A stretch of DNA of 64,000 nt from Maniola hyperantus (GCF_902806685.2 NC_048547.1:14767196-14831195); one strand, 5' to 3'. Counted from the first letter of the stretch, positions 9,736 through 20,481 are shown. A program made the numbers and translations. The notes: generated by a model from the letters alone, not told the origin.

Positions 9736-9957
9736 TTACTGGCTGATGCCCGCGACTTCGTCCGCGTGGAATTAGGTTTTTTAAAAATCCCGTTCGAACT
9801 CTTTGATTTTCCGGGATTAAAAGTAGCCTATGTCACTTTCTACGTTTTTTTTATATATGTCGCAGGTATATTGTCATATACACTGTTGCGACGTGATTGA
9901 ATGATAAACCAACAACCAACAAACAAACAAACTTTCGCATTTATAGTAAGGGTACTG
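9736..9957 (-). mobile_element. Helitron-like element (AAATGCGAAAGTTTG type)
   Basis: On the minus strand it runs from AAATGCGAAAGT through CACGTCGCAACAG and TCCCGGAAAATCAA-like boxes to the hairpin CGCGGACGAAGTCGCGGGCA near CAGC. Confidence 0.7.
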
Positions 9958-10450
9958 ATGGATAGCTGCCGACTCTGATTGCGGCTAGAAATTGCTGAGA
10001 ATATAGCCAGCCTTTAAATTTAGAATAATAATTAGTAATGAAATGAAGACATACTCATGGTCGGCACCAGGTGGCACGGTGCGACGGTGCGACGGTGCGC
10101 TCGGGCAGGGCGCACGGCGCACGCATCGCCGGGCAAAGCGCAAGACATCAAAGCGCTTCTTCAATTAGCCGACTAATTGGCTTGACCGCGTCTAACTCCG
10201 CCGCTAAGTTGCCGCTGTCGACGACAAATCGTATTTCAGAGAATATCACCAAATAGGCTGTAGCAGGTAAATACTTCGTCCGTGACTTCACTTGTTAAGG
10301 CTTCCTGAAAACCAACGCTGCAGCTTGCTGCAGCATGAGGCTGAGTGGGAGACCTATAGGTATTTGGTCACACGTGATACTATATTTAGTATATTATTAT
10401 TATTATTTTACTTATCAGTTTAATTATGTAGATTGATTTAATTCGTTTGT

Positions 10451-10737
10451 AGGGTTCCGTACCTCAAAAGGAAAAACGGAACCCTTATAGGATCACTTTG
10501 TTGTCTGTCTGTCGGTCTGTCAAGAAACCTACAGGGTACTTTCCGTTGACCTAGAATCATGAAATTTGGCAAGTAGGTAGGCCTTATAGCAGATATTCGG
10601 AGAAAAATCTGAAGACCGTGAATTTGTGGTTATATTACACAAAAAAAAAATTGTGGTCATGAACTAATAATTAGTATTTTCAATTTTCGAAGTAAGATAA
10701 CTATATCAAGTGGGGTATCATATGAAAGGTCTTCCCC
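10451..10737 (+). repeat. GGGTTCCG repeat, 3'-truncated
   Basis: It starts with AGGGTTCCGTACCTC and stops after CATATGAAAGGTCTTCCCCT, lacking the distal GGAACCCT end. Confidence 0.75.
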
Positions 10738-10986
10738 TGAGCAATCATGAGTTTGAACCTGATATTTAATTATTATTGGAGCGCCATTTTATTGGCCCCA
10801 GATGTTATGATTTTACAATTTTGTGTCAAACAAAAAGTTGCACGAATGAAGAGTCGTCAAGTATCCGTCGAGAGGTCGTCCCGAGAGTTAGACGAGACGA
10901 GACGGGACGAGACGAGACCAAATCGGTTTAATTGAGAGCGACTCGTGTTCCGCAAGACTTGGTCTCACTTGCATTGAGAGCTTACT

Positions 10987-11210
10987 ATTTTTTTTATTCC
11001 AAATGTTAGCCCTTGACTGCGATCTCACCTGGTGATAAGTGATACTGATGATTTTTCCGGCACGGTTTTGCCGGTAGGGTGGCAACTAGCCACGGCAGAA
11101 GCATCCCGCCAGACCAGACCAAAGACAATTTAGAAATCATAAATTCCCAAATTAGCCTTGCCGGGAAACGAATCTGCGACCCCCCATTTATAAGACCGTA
11201 ACGCCATACT
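10987..11210 (-). repeat. tRNA-derived SINE (CTGGCGCAGTGG type), near full length
   Basis: On the minus strand the head has diverged; the body has TGGTCTGGTCTGGCGGGATG, CTAGTTGCCACCCTACCGGC and TGAGATCGCAGTCAAGGGCT, ending in an A-rich tail. Confidence 0.7.
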
Positions 11211-11212
11211 TA

Positions 11213-11452
11213 GTGTGCTTAGTGGTTAGGACGTCCGCCTCCTAGTAGAGAGGTCAGGGGTTTGATCCCGGGCACGCACCTCTAACTTTTCGGAGTTAGC
11301 TGTTAGATAGAGGTGGTTTTACCTTATTAATAACTTAAATATCACTTGCTTTATCATAGTTTATATCACTTGCTTTGACGGTGAAGGAAACCATCACGAG
11401 GAAACCGACATGCTTGAGAGTTCTCCATAGTGTACTCAAAGGTGTGTGAATT
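11213..11452 (+). repeat. GATGAT-tail SINE, + copy
   Basis: Box A TTAGTGGTTAGGACGTCCGC and box B GGGGTTTGATCCCGGG are clear, followed by the CGGTGAAGGAAACCATCACG and CTCAAAGGTGTGTGAA body. The end is truncated against a Helitron-like fragment. Confidence 0.8.
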
Positions 11453-11725
11453 CACTCGGACGAAGTCGCGGGCGACAGTTAGTGAGTCAGTAGGTAACTA
11501 GATACCCTTATTATAAATGCGAAAGTGTGTTGTTTGTTGGTTTATTAGTTTGTTCGTTTTGTCCTTCAATCACGTCGCAACGGTGCAACGAATTGACGTG
11601 ATTTTTTGCACGGGTATGAAGACCTGGAGAGTGACATAGGCTACTTTTTATCCCGGAAAATCATAGTTCCCACGGGATTTTTAAAAACCTAATTTCGCGC
11701 GGACGAACTCGCGGCTAGCGCTAGT
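11450..11725 (+). mobile_element. Helitron-like fragments in tandem
   Basis: A 30-bp 3' end (CTCGGACGAAGTCGCGGGCG) is followed by a nearly complete AAATGCGAAAGTGTG-type copy from about 11,500 to GCGGCTAGCGCTAGT at 11,725. Confidence 0.7.
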
Positions 11726-11748
11726 GAATAAATAAACTAAAGCATTAA

Positions 11749-12280
11749 GGGCCGGTTGTTTCAAACCATTGGTCTTCGTAAGATACGTTCGTTAAAATTT
11801 AACAGACGTAGACGAATTTTAACATCTGTTAATTTAAGAGCGTTGCTTCATTGTACAAAAAACTGTTCGTCATTGTTATTCTGGTAACGAAACTTACCCT
11901 TAAAATTAACTTACTTTTCCGTATCCTTTTTTATTTCATTTTATATTAAATTATATAGTTATTGATATTGCTACTTCGCATTTCAAACACTTTTTCTTTT
12001 TTAAAAATTCTCTTTCATCCTCAAAAAAACTACCATTAAAAGCATTGAATTCAATTGATTCCATTATAATTTGTAAATAAAATATTCCGTTTGTAAGTGT
12101 GTGAAGTTACGAACTGATTTGACGATCACCAATGGCGCCAGCACCGGTTAGCGTAAACGTAACTTTTTAACGAACGTTAGCGCTAATAGATGCTGAATCA
12201 ACGCTTTTTCTTTTCTTACGTTCGTTAGCGCCATATTTAAAGGTTACGTGTCCGTCAAAATTTGTTGAAACAACCGGCCC
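11749..12280. mobile_element. MITE with GGGCCGGTTGTTTCAA ends, TAA duplication
   Basis: 532 bp. It starts GGGCCGGTTGTTTCAA and ends TTGAAACAACCGGCCC, with TAA flanking both sides (11,746-11,748 and 12,281-12,283). A 3-bp TWA duplication is the PIF/Harbinger signature. There is no transposase frame. Confidence 0.8.
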
Positions 12281-12283
12281 TAA

Positions 12284-12631
12284 AGGCAGTAAACACTGAA
12301 CGTATAGAATTAACCCTAAACCTCTTGCGAGGTCCTTCCGGCACGCGACAGCGCTGCGACATGCGAGGAAGTGGGCCCGGCCGCGCGGTCAGCTTCCGCC
12401 CCTTTGACCTGCTCTCCCGACTAATTACAACACTCCCAACACCAAACACACCAGTCGACACGTATCACAACGTGTTAAAGTTCAAAATTGTCTGTTCCAG
12501 GTCACTAATGACGTTGAACATGAGTTGTGAGGAAATTGTCTAAGACGGAGCAGTTTTGGGTGACAGCAATTAGGCAGTCGCCAGCGGCTGCTCGTGTGGA
12601 GTGCATTTGTAAGTCAAATTCACAAACATTA
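12284..12631. other. Non-repetitive stretch with a GC-rich core
   Basis: Around 12,330-12,420 the sequence is GC-rich (CGACAGCGCTGCGACATGCG, GGGCCCGGCCGCGCGG). No repeat family matches and no exon with two splice sites is convincing. It may be unique host DNA. Confidence 0.35.
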
Positions 12632-13082
12632 GCCAGTGGTCCGACTGCCGGCGAGGAAACGACTAACTGTCGGCGATTTTCTCTCTCAAGAAACGCACAA
12701 TAAATGTACATTCCGTGTAAACGAAAGAGATGCATGTATCAAAAGTTGCTCTCTGACTGTTCACACTGCCGGCGACGACTCACTTTACTAGTTTTGTCGC
12801 TGAGCGACTAGCTTTTAAATATAAACTCGCACAGCGATGCTCGCTCGCTTGTAACACGTGTAACGCGCGCGCAGGTTTGCCATAGAGTAAAGTTAAGGTT
12901 TGCACAGGACTGAGCGACCGCGGGCGAATAGCGCGAGCAATCGCTCGTCGCACTTGCACACTCGCTTATAGCCCGGCGACAAAACTATCAAAACTACAGA
13001 CTCGCTTCCCGCTGATCGCCAACTCGTTTAAGTTTCTAGTTTTACTCGTTTCTCGTTCATCTTAGGCGGTCGGACCACTGCC
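12632..13082. mobile_element. PIF/Harbinger-like MITE, CAGTGGTCCGAC ends
   Basis: 451 bp bounded by GCCAGTGGTCCGACTGCC and its complement GGCGGTCGGACCACTGCC, flanked by TTA on both sides. The interior is GC-rich with many CGAGCG/CGCTCG steps. The 3-bp TTA duplication supports PIF/Harbinger mobilisation. Confidence 0.8.
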
Positions 13083-13266
13083 TTAATTTAGGATTAAAAG
13101 CAACGGAGCTGGCAAATGGCCTTTGTGCAATGTTACGAGTATGTTTGAATGTTAATAATCAAAATATGTTTTGTTTCTGTCATCTAATTGGCAAAGCCGT
13201 GCTGTGCTGTCAAGCCGCAAGCGTCCTCGACAAAGCGACGTCACTAGCAGGCGTCAAAATATGTTT

Positions 13267-13296
13267 TGTGGTCAAAAATTTTTGACCACAAAATCA
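13267..13296. repeat. 30-bp perfect palindrome
   Basis: TTTTGTGGTCAAAAA meets its exact complement with no spacer. It lies in otherwise non-repetitive DNA 65 bp upstream of a possible exon. Confidence 0.7.
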
Positions 13297-13361
13297 AAGA
13301 AAAGTGTTTGGAGAATAACTTCAAAGGTGTTCTCCACTTAACATTGTATTTGTCTTTTCAG

Positions 13362-13468
13362 GCAGTACCGGAAACGGACAATACGTGTCGCGTGTGAGCC
13401 GACTGTGGCGGAAGTGACGTCACGCACGGTCTCGCAGCCCACTTCCGGCGCTTTGACAAACTGCGAAG
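13362..13468 (+). CDS. Possible host exon
   Basis: A strong acceptor precedes it: CTTAAC branch-like sequence, then TATTTGTCTTTTCAG. The segment is GC-rich. Read from its second base it is open for 35 codons (beginning QYRKRTIRVACEP) to a weak donor GAAG|GTCGAT. Read from its third base it ends after about 17 codons in LWRK and TGA, with AATAAA near 13,597, so it could instead be a terminal exon. In the first frame the end phase fits the exon at 44,607, but that is one chance in three. It is more likely host than repeat, but unproven. Confidence 0.28.
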
Positions 13469-13744
13469 GTCGATAACGGAGGGTTGTGAGGACCCTTGGA
13501 GAAGGCTGGGAAGATAATATTCTCCTTTATATCCTCATTCGTACTTCGTCATGTTGATTTGAAGATATTTTGTAAACAAAGTTTTTTAGCAGAAAATAAA
13601 CCATGAACATTCCATGAACATAATTGAAGGATTTTTTAATAAATAGGTAGATATAACCTAATTAAGCTACAGCCTAATCTAGGTCAAATCAAATCGCTGA
13701 ATAAATAATGCTAGCTTATCTCGACCCATATGTTTAATCGATTT

Positions 13745-13882
13745 TCAAGAAGTTTGGTACAGAGATAGCTTGCATCCCGAGGAAGAACCTAAGCTACTTT
13801 TGTGCCGGGAAATCGAAGAGTTCCCACGGGATTTTATAAAACCTAAATCCACTCGGACAAAGTCGTGGGCATTATCTAGTAT
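13745..13882 (+). mobile_element. Helitron-like 3' half
   Basis: The boxes GAGTTCCCACGGGATTTTAT and CTAAATCCACTCGGACAAAG lead to CGTGGGCATTATCTAGT, the family 3' end. Confidence 0.65.
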
Positions 13883-14075
13883 CGATCAATCAATCAGCCT
13901 GTTGAAGTCCACAGCTGGACAAAGGCCTTCCAAGAGCGCACCACACACGGTCCTCCCCCTTCCTCATACACCCACTTCCCGCTACCTTCTTAAGGTCGTC
14001 AGCCCAGCGGGTCGGAGGTCCCACACTGCGCTTGCTGGCACGCGGTCTCCACTCCAGAACACGTCTGCCACAGAC
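13883..14075. repeat. Lepidopteran repeat (AGCTGGACAAAGGCC)
   Basis: It carries TGTTGAAGTCCACAGCTGG, CACACGGTCCTCC and CACGCGGTCTCCACTCCAGA. I recognise these as a common lepidopteran interspersed sequence, probably LINE 3' region, with orientation uncertain. Confidence 0.5.
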
Positions 14076-14097
14076 AGTAGACAGACATCTAGTCTTA

Positions 14098-14452
14098 GTA
14101 AAAATTTTTACAAAAAAAATAAAAACCGACTTCGTTACATAAACACTAAAAATTGAAAAATAATTTAATTTATTACCGAATATATTATTATGTATACAAG
14201 AGTTAATATAGTTCCATAATAATACTTTTTGGTGCCGGTGCCAATTAGCTTTAGCTGCGCGAATCGTCTAGACTTCATATTTTTATGGGACTCCACAATG
14301 GCACCTCATTGGCACCGACCCCAAAAAATATTATTATGGAACTATATTAACTCTTGTATACATAATATATTCGGTAATAAATTAAATTATTTTTCAATTT
14401 TTACTGTTTATGTAACGAAGTCGGTTTTTATTTTTTTTGTAAAAATTTTTTA
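14098..14452. mobile_element. Large foldback MITE (AAAACCGACTTCG)
   Basis: Two arms of about 140 bp are near-perfect reverse complements; the left arm includes AAAACCGACTTCGTTACATA and the right arm the complement. The short loop carries several GGTGCC/GGCACC motifs that pair again. No coding capacity. Confidence 0.8.
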
Positions 14453-14778
14453 TTTCACAATTTTAGTGGCCCCATGGAATTATGCTATGACTGGTTAAAA
14501 ATCTACTGTTTACTAAGCTATTACACTGATCGCGAGCAATTTACTCTTATCCGTTGAGGAGTTCCAGTATCTATCTTCGAAGATGTTCATCAGATCTTCA
14601 CCAAATTGAAATGGGACCAACTTTGAAGTATACCCTTTCAAACAAATAAAGAATTTTCAAAATCGGTCTAGGCGTTTTTGAGTAATCGGGGAACATACAT
14701 AAAAAATAAAAAAAATAAAAAATAAAAAAAAAGATTCCGACTAATTGAGAACCTCCTCCTTTTTTTGAAGTCGGTTAA
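14453..14778. repeat. Repeat ending TTTGAAGTCGGTTAAAAA
   Basis: It contains GATGTTCATCAGATCTTCAC, AAATCGGTCTAGGCG and GAGAACCTCCTCC, a combination I know from moth repeats, and ends in GAAGTCGGTT. That terminal box is the complement of the AACCGACTTC box of the neighbouring foldback, so the two may form one larger element. Confidence 0.55.
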
Positions 14779-14929
14779 AAACCAACGTTCTCTTCAAAAA
14801 ATATTGTTCCAACTTCCAAGTCGCTATCGAGAGTCGCCATAGAGTAACAAGTAAGTTAGTTGACGCTAATTCGGCACGTAAGCGGTAACACCGAGTTATG
14901 GCCTATTAAGGAATAGTTCGGACCTTGAC

Positions 14930-14962
14930 CACGGGGGGAGGAGGAGGGGGAGGAGGGTGTAT
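14930..14962 (+). repeat. Purine-rich G-tract
   Basis: A run of GGGG/GGAGG blocks could form a G-quadruplex on the + strand. Confidence 0.5.
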
Positions 14963-15059
14963 TTGCTTACAGTTTGTAACGACTAGCGCCGTGTGCGATG
15001 GGGCCATGATTATACAGAGTGCTTCTAAAAATAATAATTGAATTAAATCACTACCTACT

Positions 15060-15253
15060 ATCACACTGTGTGTGTGTGTGTGTGTGTGTGTGTTTGTGTG
15101 TTTGTTACTCTTTCACGCAAAAACTAGTGGATTTGGCTGAGGAAAGGAGATAGATTACTATTCCTTGGATTAACACATAGGCTACTTTTTATCCCGTAAA
15201 AATCTATTCCCGCCGAATTTTCTAAACGTATAAGTCGCGGGCATAATCTAGTT
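15060..15253 (+). mobile_element. Helitron-like element with (GT)n start
   Basis: A (GT)n microsatellite (15,067-15,100) leads into CTCTTTCACGCAAAAACTAG and GGCTACTTTTTATCCCG, ending TCGCGGGCATAATCTAGT. A partial AAAGTGTGTTTGTTTG-type copy follows to about 15,370. Confidence 0.6.
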
Positions 15254-15624
15254 ATGTAGTAAAGTGTGTTTGTTTGTTGTCCTTCAATCACGCCTCTTAC
15301 GAATCAACTCGATTTGTGACAGGCTACTTTTATCCCGTATGAGCAAATTTTTCCACGAGATTGGAATAGAAATAGAAAAGTAGTATTTTTATCCCCTTAA
15401 TAATAATTCCTTATAAGGCTTAGAGTTTTGCCTGAAGACAAAAATAATGTTTATTTTTTATTATCTGACATATTTTGTAAGGGGCTTTTACAGATGATCT
15501 ACCTATATGCCAGCCCCATCGTGGTTTCATTATTAATTATGACTTAATCGTAGTTTAAAATCCGAACATTCCGTATAATCACACAGGAAGTGAAGTCGGC
15601 AATCCGAAGGGGCACCGGGAGAAA

Positions 15625-15895
15625 TGTACGAGGTGTTTAAAACCCCGCGGGCGTCTTAGGCACACTTGACCCTCCCCTGCCTCCTCTAGCTGATCGGCTC
15701 GGACATATCGCTGCAAACATTAAAGGCAAGATTACTATATCGTAGGTGAAATGAACGAGGTGTTTAAACCCCGGTGTCTTAAATAGGTACACTTGAGTAC
15801 TTGACCCTTACCTCCCCTGCCTCCCCTACCTCCCCTGGCGACTCGATCTTACTGCAGCAAACATTAAAGAAGCGAGATTTTTGAAGGTCATATTT
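15625..15895 (+). repeat. Diverged tandem duplication, about 130-bp unit
   Basis: Two adjacent units share GAAATG-ACGAGGTGTTTAAA, GTCTTA...CACTTGA, CTCCCCTGCCTCC and GCAAACATTAAAG-(G)CGAGATT-like ends in the same order. The units have diverged by substitutions and small indels. No transposon ends are evident. Confidence 0.6.
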
Positions 15896-15991
15896 TGTTG
15901 AATTTGTAAGATGTATATACTTAATGGTGATAATTATTTACGTAAACTCAAAACTAAAGCATACAAGGGTTTTAAACGCGCCCAGAGGGCC

Positions 15992-16098
15992 TAACATGCG
16001 CCCCACGGGAAAATTTTATCTACGTATTTTCTCGTGTTCATTAATAGAGATAAGACGAGTAAATGCGTAGACAAAATTTTCTCGTGGGGCGCATGTTA
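15992..16098. mobile_element. Foldback MITE, TAACATGCGCCCCACG ends
   Basis: Arms of about 38 bp pair (TAACATGCGCCCCACGGGAA against TTCTCGTGGGGCGCATGTTA) around a short AT-rich loop. About 107 bp in all. Confidence 0.75.
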
Positions 16099-16261
16099 AA
16101 ACTTCATGACACAAAAACTTCAAAGTATTAGTGTAAATTCTTATAATGTCTTCAAGACGTAAACTTAGATCTAGTATTGGATACTAATAAATGTTTAGCA
16201 TGACTGCTCACATCGACAGTGGCCAAACACACGAATAGTTGGCCACCGCAGCCACTTCTCA

Positions 16262-16331
16262 GTTCCAAACTTGCCGACAACTCGCCGACAACTTGCCTAC
16301 AACTTGCCTACAACTTGCCTACAACTTGCCG
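16262..16331 (+). repeat. 12-bp tandem repeat
   Basis: Units of ACTTGCCTACAA and the variant ACTTGCCGACAA repeat about six times. Confidence 0.75.
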
Positions 16332-16539
16332 ATCTATTTTCGTACGAGGCTCCATGCTAATCCGATCAGAGCATCCTTGGATATCAGTTTAGAATTCTAT
16401 GTTTAGAGATGGGGGTACCTTTAACTTATTCAATTTAGTTAGGAATACACTTATTGACTTTGAGAGTTCATGTGTGCCCAATCAAGTTAGAAGAGGTAGG
16501 TATTCATGCTACTTATAAATGTGATAGCCTATAACGCTA

Positions 16540-16602
16540 AGTCGGGAGGTCGGGGGTTCGATCCCGGACACTTACCTCTAACTTTTCGGAGTTATGTGCG
16601 CT
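16540..16602 (+). repeat. SINE head fragment
   Basis: GGTCGGGGGTTCGATCCCGG (box B) and CTAACTTTTCGGAGTTATGT identify the GATGAT-type SINE, truncated on both sides. Confidence 0.65.
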
Positions 16603-16604
16603 TG

Positions 16605-17905
16605 TCTTCCCATATTCATACAAATAAATTATTTCATTTCATTCAAGCAATAGGGTTTTGGACAGTAACAATAAAACGACGTGCTTTTTGGTATAGCGGT
16701 AGTTTATGGGGCTAGAATTTATTGTTAAAGAGAATAACATGAGAATAATTTAGAGAAATGTACAAAAAAGCATAAATAAATAAATAAGTAAATAAATAAA
16801 CTTTCATTTCAGGCATATACCCATAATTTGTATGTTAGTACAAAAACAATTACTAAACCTATGTTTGTACTAATTACTAGCACTAAATTAAAACTAATCC
16901 TAACAATCTACAATGCCCGAGGAAGCCTATGTGCGCCTATGTGCATAACACCTGTGCTAGTGTGCACACCTAAATAAGTATACTCCAAAAACCAATCATT
17001 AGATACATAAAGATCTGTGTAATTTTCTACCTTCATTGAATCCTCTCTAGGCGTAATTGAAATGTTTCAAAGTCCGTCATGTAGTTTGGCAACTGGCAAC
17101 TGGCAACTGGCAACTGGCAAGTTAAGCAAAGGTCTTGTGAGTGGAAGGAGCGGATTGAGCTCGATTCAGGCGACCAATCAAACTTTGAGCTTTTCTCAGT
17201 AATCAATTACGTCTTGCAAGACGAGCAGTGTGCAGGGTAACACTTCCTATACCCGTACTTGTACATTAATTGCTCGCTTTAAATTAAATTGAATGTAAGC
17301 GAAATGATTGTTTACATTAGAATTTACCAAAAAAAATCACTAAAACTAAAATGTATTAGAAGGAATCGAAAGTCATAAATTTATTAAGGGAGAAAATGGT
17401 AGAGTGACATAATATTGAATACATTTTACAGATTCTATGTCATCTTGTTTAAAATTTTAGAGTTAAAATTGACACGAGTATTGGGAACACCAATATTGAC
17501 CGGACTATAATATGACTTAAGTATATCTGGTAGTGTGAATTAAGCTTTAGGGGTTGCTACGGAGAACCTGATCTACAGTTTTAATATTTAGACACTTTAT
17601 AGTTACAACCTATTTTGTGGGCTTTTTCAGTGATATAAAATAAAATAATAGATACATTAAAATTATTATAAACAAAAAACCTAGAAACTAAAGAAAAAAA
17701 CAGATTTACTTAGCTTTAGGTTTTGTTTATAACGTTGGCTCACTAAGATGGAATATTTAGAAATTCTGCATGAGCGAAGCCGGTTAAGCTAGATTAATAC
17801 ACACAATGCAAAGTCATAGCAATTGGAAAACAAATATTTTATTCTTTCATATTTTATGTAAGTATTACCATTTTGTTCATTATATTTACATTTTAATTTC
17901 TCGTT
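16605..17905. other. AT-rich interval, no gene; LINE tail and 9-bp repeat inside
   Basis: Around 16,775-16,985 an (AATA)n stretch followed by CTTTCATTTCAGGCATATAC looks like the 3' end of a minus-strand LINE. At 17,081-17,121 the unit GGCAACT(GG) repeats four to five times. The rest shows no recognisable feature. Confidence 0.45.
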
Positions 17906-17908
17906 TTA

Positions 17909-18100
17909 TACGCGTGGACAACACAAAGTTCAAATCCCTATTTTACCCTCTTAGGGGCTGAATTTTCAAAAATCCTTTCTAAATGGACGTCCACGACAAA
18001 ATAGCTATCTGCATGCCAAATTTCAGCCCGATCCGTCCAGTGGTTTGAGCTGTGCATTGATAGATCAGTCAGTCAGTCAGCTGTTTCTTTTACATACAAG
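17909..18100 (-). mobile_element. Helitron-like element (GGACGGATCGGGCTG type)
   Basis: The minus strand carries the CTGACTGACTGATCTATCAA and CAGCCCGATCCG-complement boxes. The 3' hairpin is eroded to CGCG. Confidence 0.7.
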
Positions 18101-18498
18101 TATAGTCATTTTAACTAAGAAATCGCCCAAGAAGAAGAAGAAAAGGAGTGATTAAGAAAATTCGAGTCAAGAGGTAATTTTTTTTCAATTTATTTGATTT
18201 TTTTGATGGCCGGCAATAGGATGGTGTACCCTACTGCAAGGTAGCCGCATGGTCGGTCGGTCGGCCGCGGCTCCGGCAACTATTCGGGATTAATTAAATT
18301 CTAACTTGCCAACTTCGCCCGTAACGCTAACTTAACCTGCGGAGTTACTCGCTCCGAGGAAATAACGACCGACTTAACCTTATGTATTTCAATTTGATTA
18401 ATTTTCAACTTGCTTGTATCTTAAGGCATTGGAAGATAATATTGGTGCTTAATTCATTGTACACAAACTGAAGGTACTAGGTATATACTAACAGAATC

Positions 18499-18741
18499 AA
18501 CATCATTATCGTGATCAATCTATATAGCCGGCGCACTACTGAGCACGGACCTCCTCTGTCCACAGTCCACCACGCTGGCCAGACTTCGCACACCTTTGAG
18601 AACATTACGGAGAACTCTCGGGCACGCAGGTTTCCTCACAATATTTTCCTTCTCCATCAATAAACAAGTTAAAGGTGCGTGCCCAGAATCGAACCCCCGA
18701 CCTTTCAAAAAGAAGGCCGACATCATTCACCACTAACTAAT
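18499..18741 (-). repeat. GATGAT-tail SINE, near full length
   Basis: The minus strand has box B as GGGGGTTCGATTCTGGG, then the body to CGGCTATATAGATTGATC. The head meets a second tRNA-like box B (GGGTTCGATTCCCGG, + strand) at 18,755-18,770. Confidence 0.75.
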
Positions 18742-18829
18742 GTATAGACTTATCGGGTTCGATTCCCGGCAAAGGCCAATTTGAAAATTTATAATTAAAT
18801 TCTAAATTGTTTTTGGTTTGATTTTTAAT

Positions 18830-18952
18830 TTGCTACGGCCAAAGCCTCCCGCCATTTAGAAATTATAAAATTCCAAACCCCTGCCAGGAATCGAACCCGG
18901 GACCTCCCACTAATAAGACCACAGCGCTTACCACTACGCCAGGGAGGTCGTC
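18830..18952 (-). repeat. tRNA-derived SINE (CTGGCGTAGTGGTAAGC type), head
   Basis: Box A CTGGCGTAGTGGTAAGC and box B CCCGGGTTCGATTCCTGG are intact on the minus strand. Confidence 0.75.
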
Positions 18953-19227
18953 TCTTTATAGTGACCTCTGCATCATGCCCAATCACTTACCTAGCAGATT
19001 TATGAGCACTACACAAGGTAAGGCAGAGGGCGTATCCGTCGCCCACTCACCACTAACGAGACCAGTGGGTGCAAGTGACATGTGTAATAATAATTTAATG
19101 TCTGTCTGTAACGAGCAACAACGGCCAGATATAGGTAACGTTAGTCAGGTCAAGGAAAACGTGCTATTAGTTTGATTGCCAGCAATTGTACCTATTCAAT
19201 ATTTTGGTTAAGGTTAAAGGTAAAGAC

Positions 19228-19384
19228 GAGCCTCAATAGCTCAACCGGTATAGGAGTGGACTGAAAACCGAAAAGTCAACGGTTCAAATCCCGCCCGTTG
19301 CACTATTACAAGTCTGACGCTTAATTGGAGAGGAAAGGGGAATATTAGTCATTTAATATGGCTAATATTCTTTAAAAAAAAAAA
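19228..19384 (+). repeat. tRNA-derived SINE (CTCAATAGCTCAACCGG type)
   Basis: Box A CTCAATAGCTCAACCGG, box B GGTTCAAATCCCG and the end GGCTAATATTCTTT plus A-run are all present, making this the clearest copy of the family. Confidence 0.8.
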
Positions 19385-19639
19385 TGGAACTTATTGCTAC
19401 TTTTCATTTGGTGAAATTATTTATTTCACAGGTGATTTTCCATTGAAAGTGATTTTTCAATTATCGCAATTACAATCGTTAGAAATTATCATCAAGATCA
19501 ATAGTGCTGATATATCACAGGCGGTTTTTCAGGAAAAGAGAATTTTCGCTCTTATTGTAAATGCGAAAATGTTTGCTACATTTATTTAACCAGATGTTTT
19601 TCTCTTTTTATCACGGATCGATGCGAGTGTTTTAGTGTG

Positions 19640-19716
19640 TCCTCTTTACGGACTTAGCTCTTAGACTTAGTGATAGGTTGATCACGATGATGATGATGAT
19701 GATGATGATGATGAAA
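19640..19716 (+). repeat. (GAT)n SINE tail
   Basis: A GATGAT array of about nine units follows GATAGGTTGATCAC, the tail of the GATGAT-type SINE. Confidence 0.65.
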
Positions 19717-19736
19717 CTACTAAAATTTACTAAAGT

Positions 19737-19856
19737 ATAGTGCGCGACAAGTTGAGATGGCAATTGAGGTATGAGGCGAGTGGACCATCGAAGTAGTACT
19801 TAGAAATTCTTTGGAGTGGACATCCCGATTGCCATCTCAATCTGTCACGTGCTATA
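19737..19856. mobile_element. MITE, GAGATGGCAATC inverted ends
   Basis: 120 bp with ends TATAGTGCGCGACAAGTTGA and the complement of TATAGCACGTGACAGATTGA. Related ends occur at 28,858-29,191 and 52,141. Confidence 0.7.
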
Positions 19857-20199
19857 GGTTTTGAAGTGGTTAGGATTACTATATGAACAATAACATTACA
19901 AATCGCATAAAAATAGGTTTCAAAACCACAAAGTACGAACAGACAATGATATAAACTAAACAGAGGCATCTTTGTCACCTCTAGCCGCAGTCGTTACCTA
20001 AACTAGCTATTTTTGTCGCGTGACATCACTCGTGGTCGACACAAAGAGGTTCTGTGTTGCTCCTGCTGTCTCATGGACTGGTGGCGCCGCCGCGACGCCA
20101 TCACGGTAGGTAGGTATGTGTTTGTCATCGCACTTTGTCAAACCTCCTAATTTGTTGTTGTGCCTACCAATCATAGGATGATTTAATAAGCCTTTTTTA

Positions 20200-20405
20200 G
20201 AGCCTCGATAGCTCAACGGTTAAGGGAGCGCTGAAATTTGAAAAGTCGCCGGTTTAAACCCCACCCGTTGCACTATCGTCGTACCTACAAACCTGCGTGC
20301 CGGAGAGTTCTCCATAATATTCTCAAAAGTGTTTCAAAATGTGCTAATCCGCATGCGACTGGACTTTCTCGCTCTGCGAGGAGATCTCTGCTTAATAGAT
20401 AGATT
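20200..20405 (+). repeat. Two SINE fragments joined head to body
   Basis: A CTCGATAGCTCAACGG-type head (20,200-20,288) is directly followed by the distal body of a GATGAT-type SINE (GAGAGTTCTCCATAATATTC to 20,405). The chimera may reflect insertion into, or recombination between, two SINEs. Confidence 0.6.
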
Positions 20406-20481
20406 GATCATAATGATTAAGAAACTATCAACATTAGTATGCCTATGCAGGTTTTTTTTTCTTATATCCGTCTACATGCTG

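Noticed and set aside
15067..15100. Long (GT)n as an independent locus of interest
   Set aside because: It is an ordinary microsatellite at the start of a Helitron-like copy.
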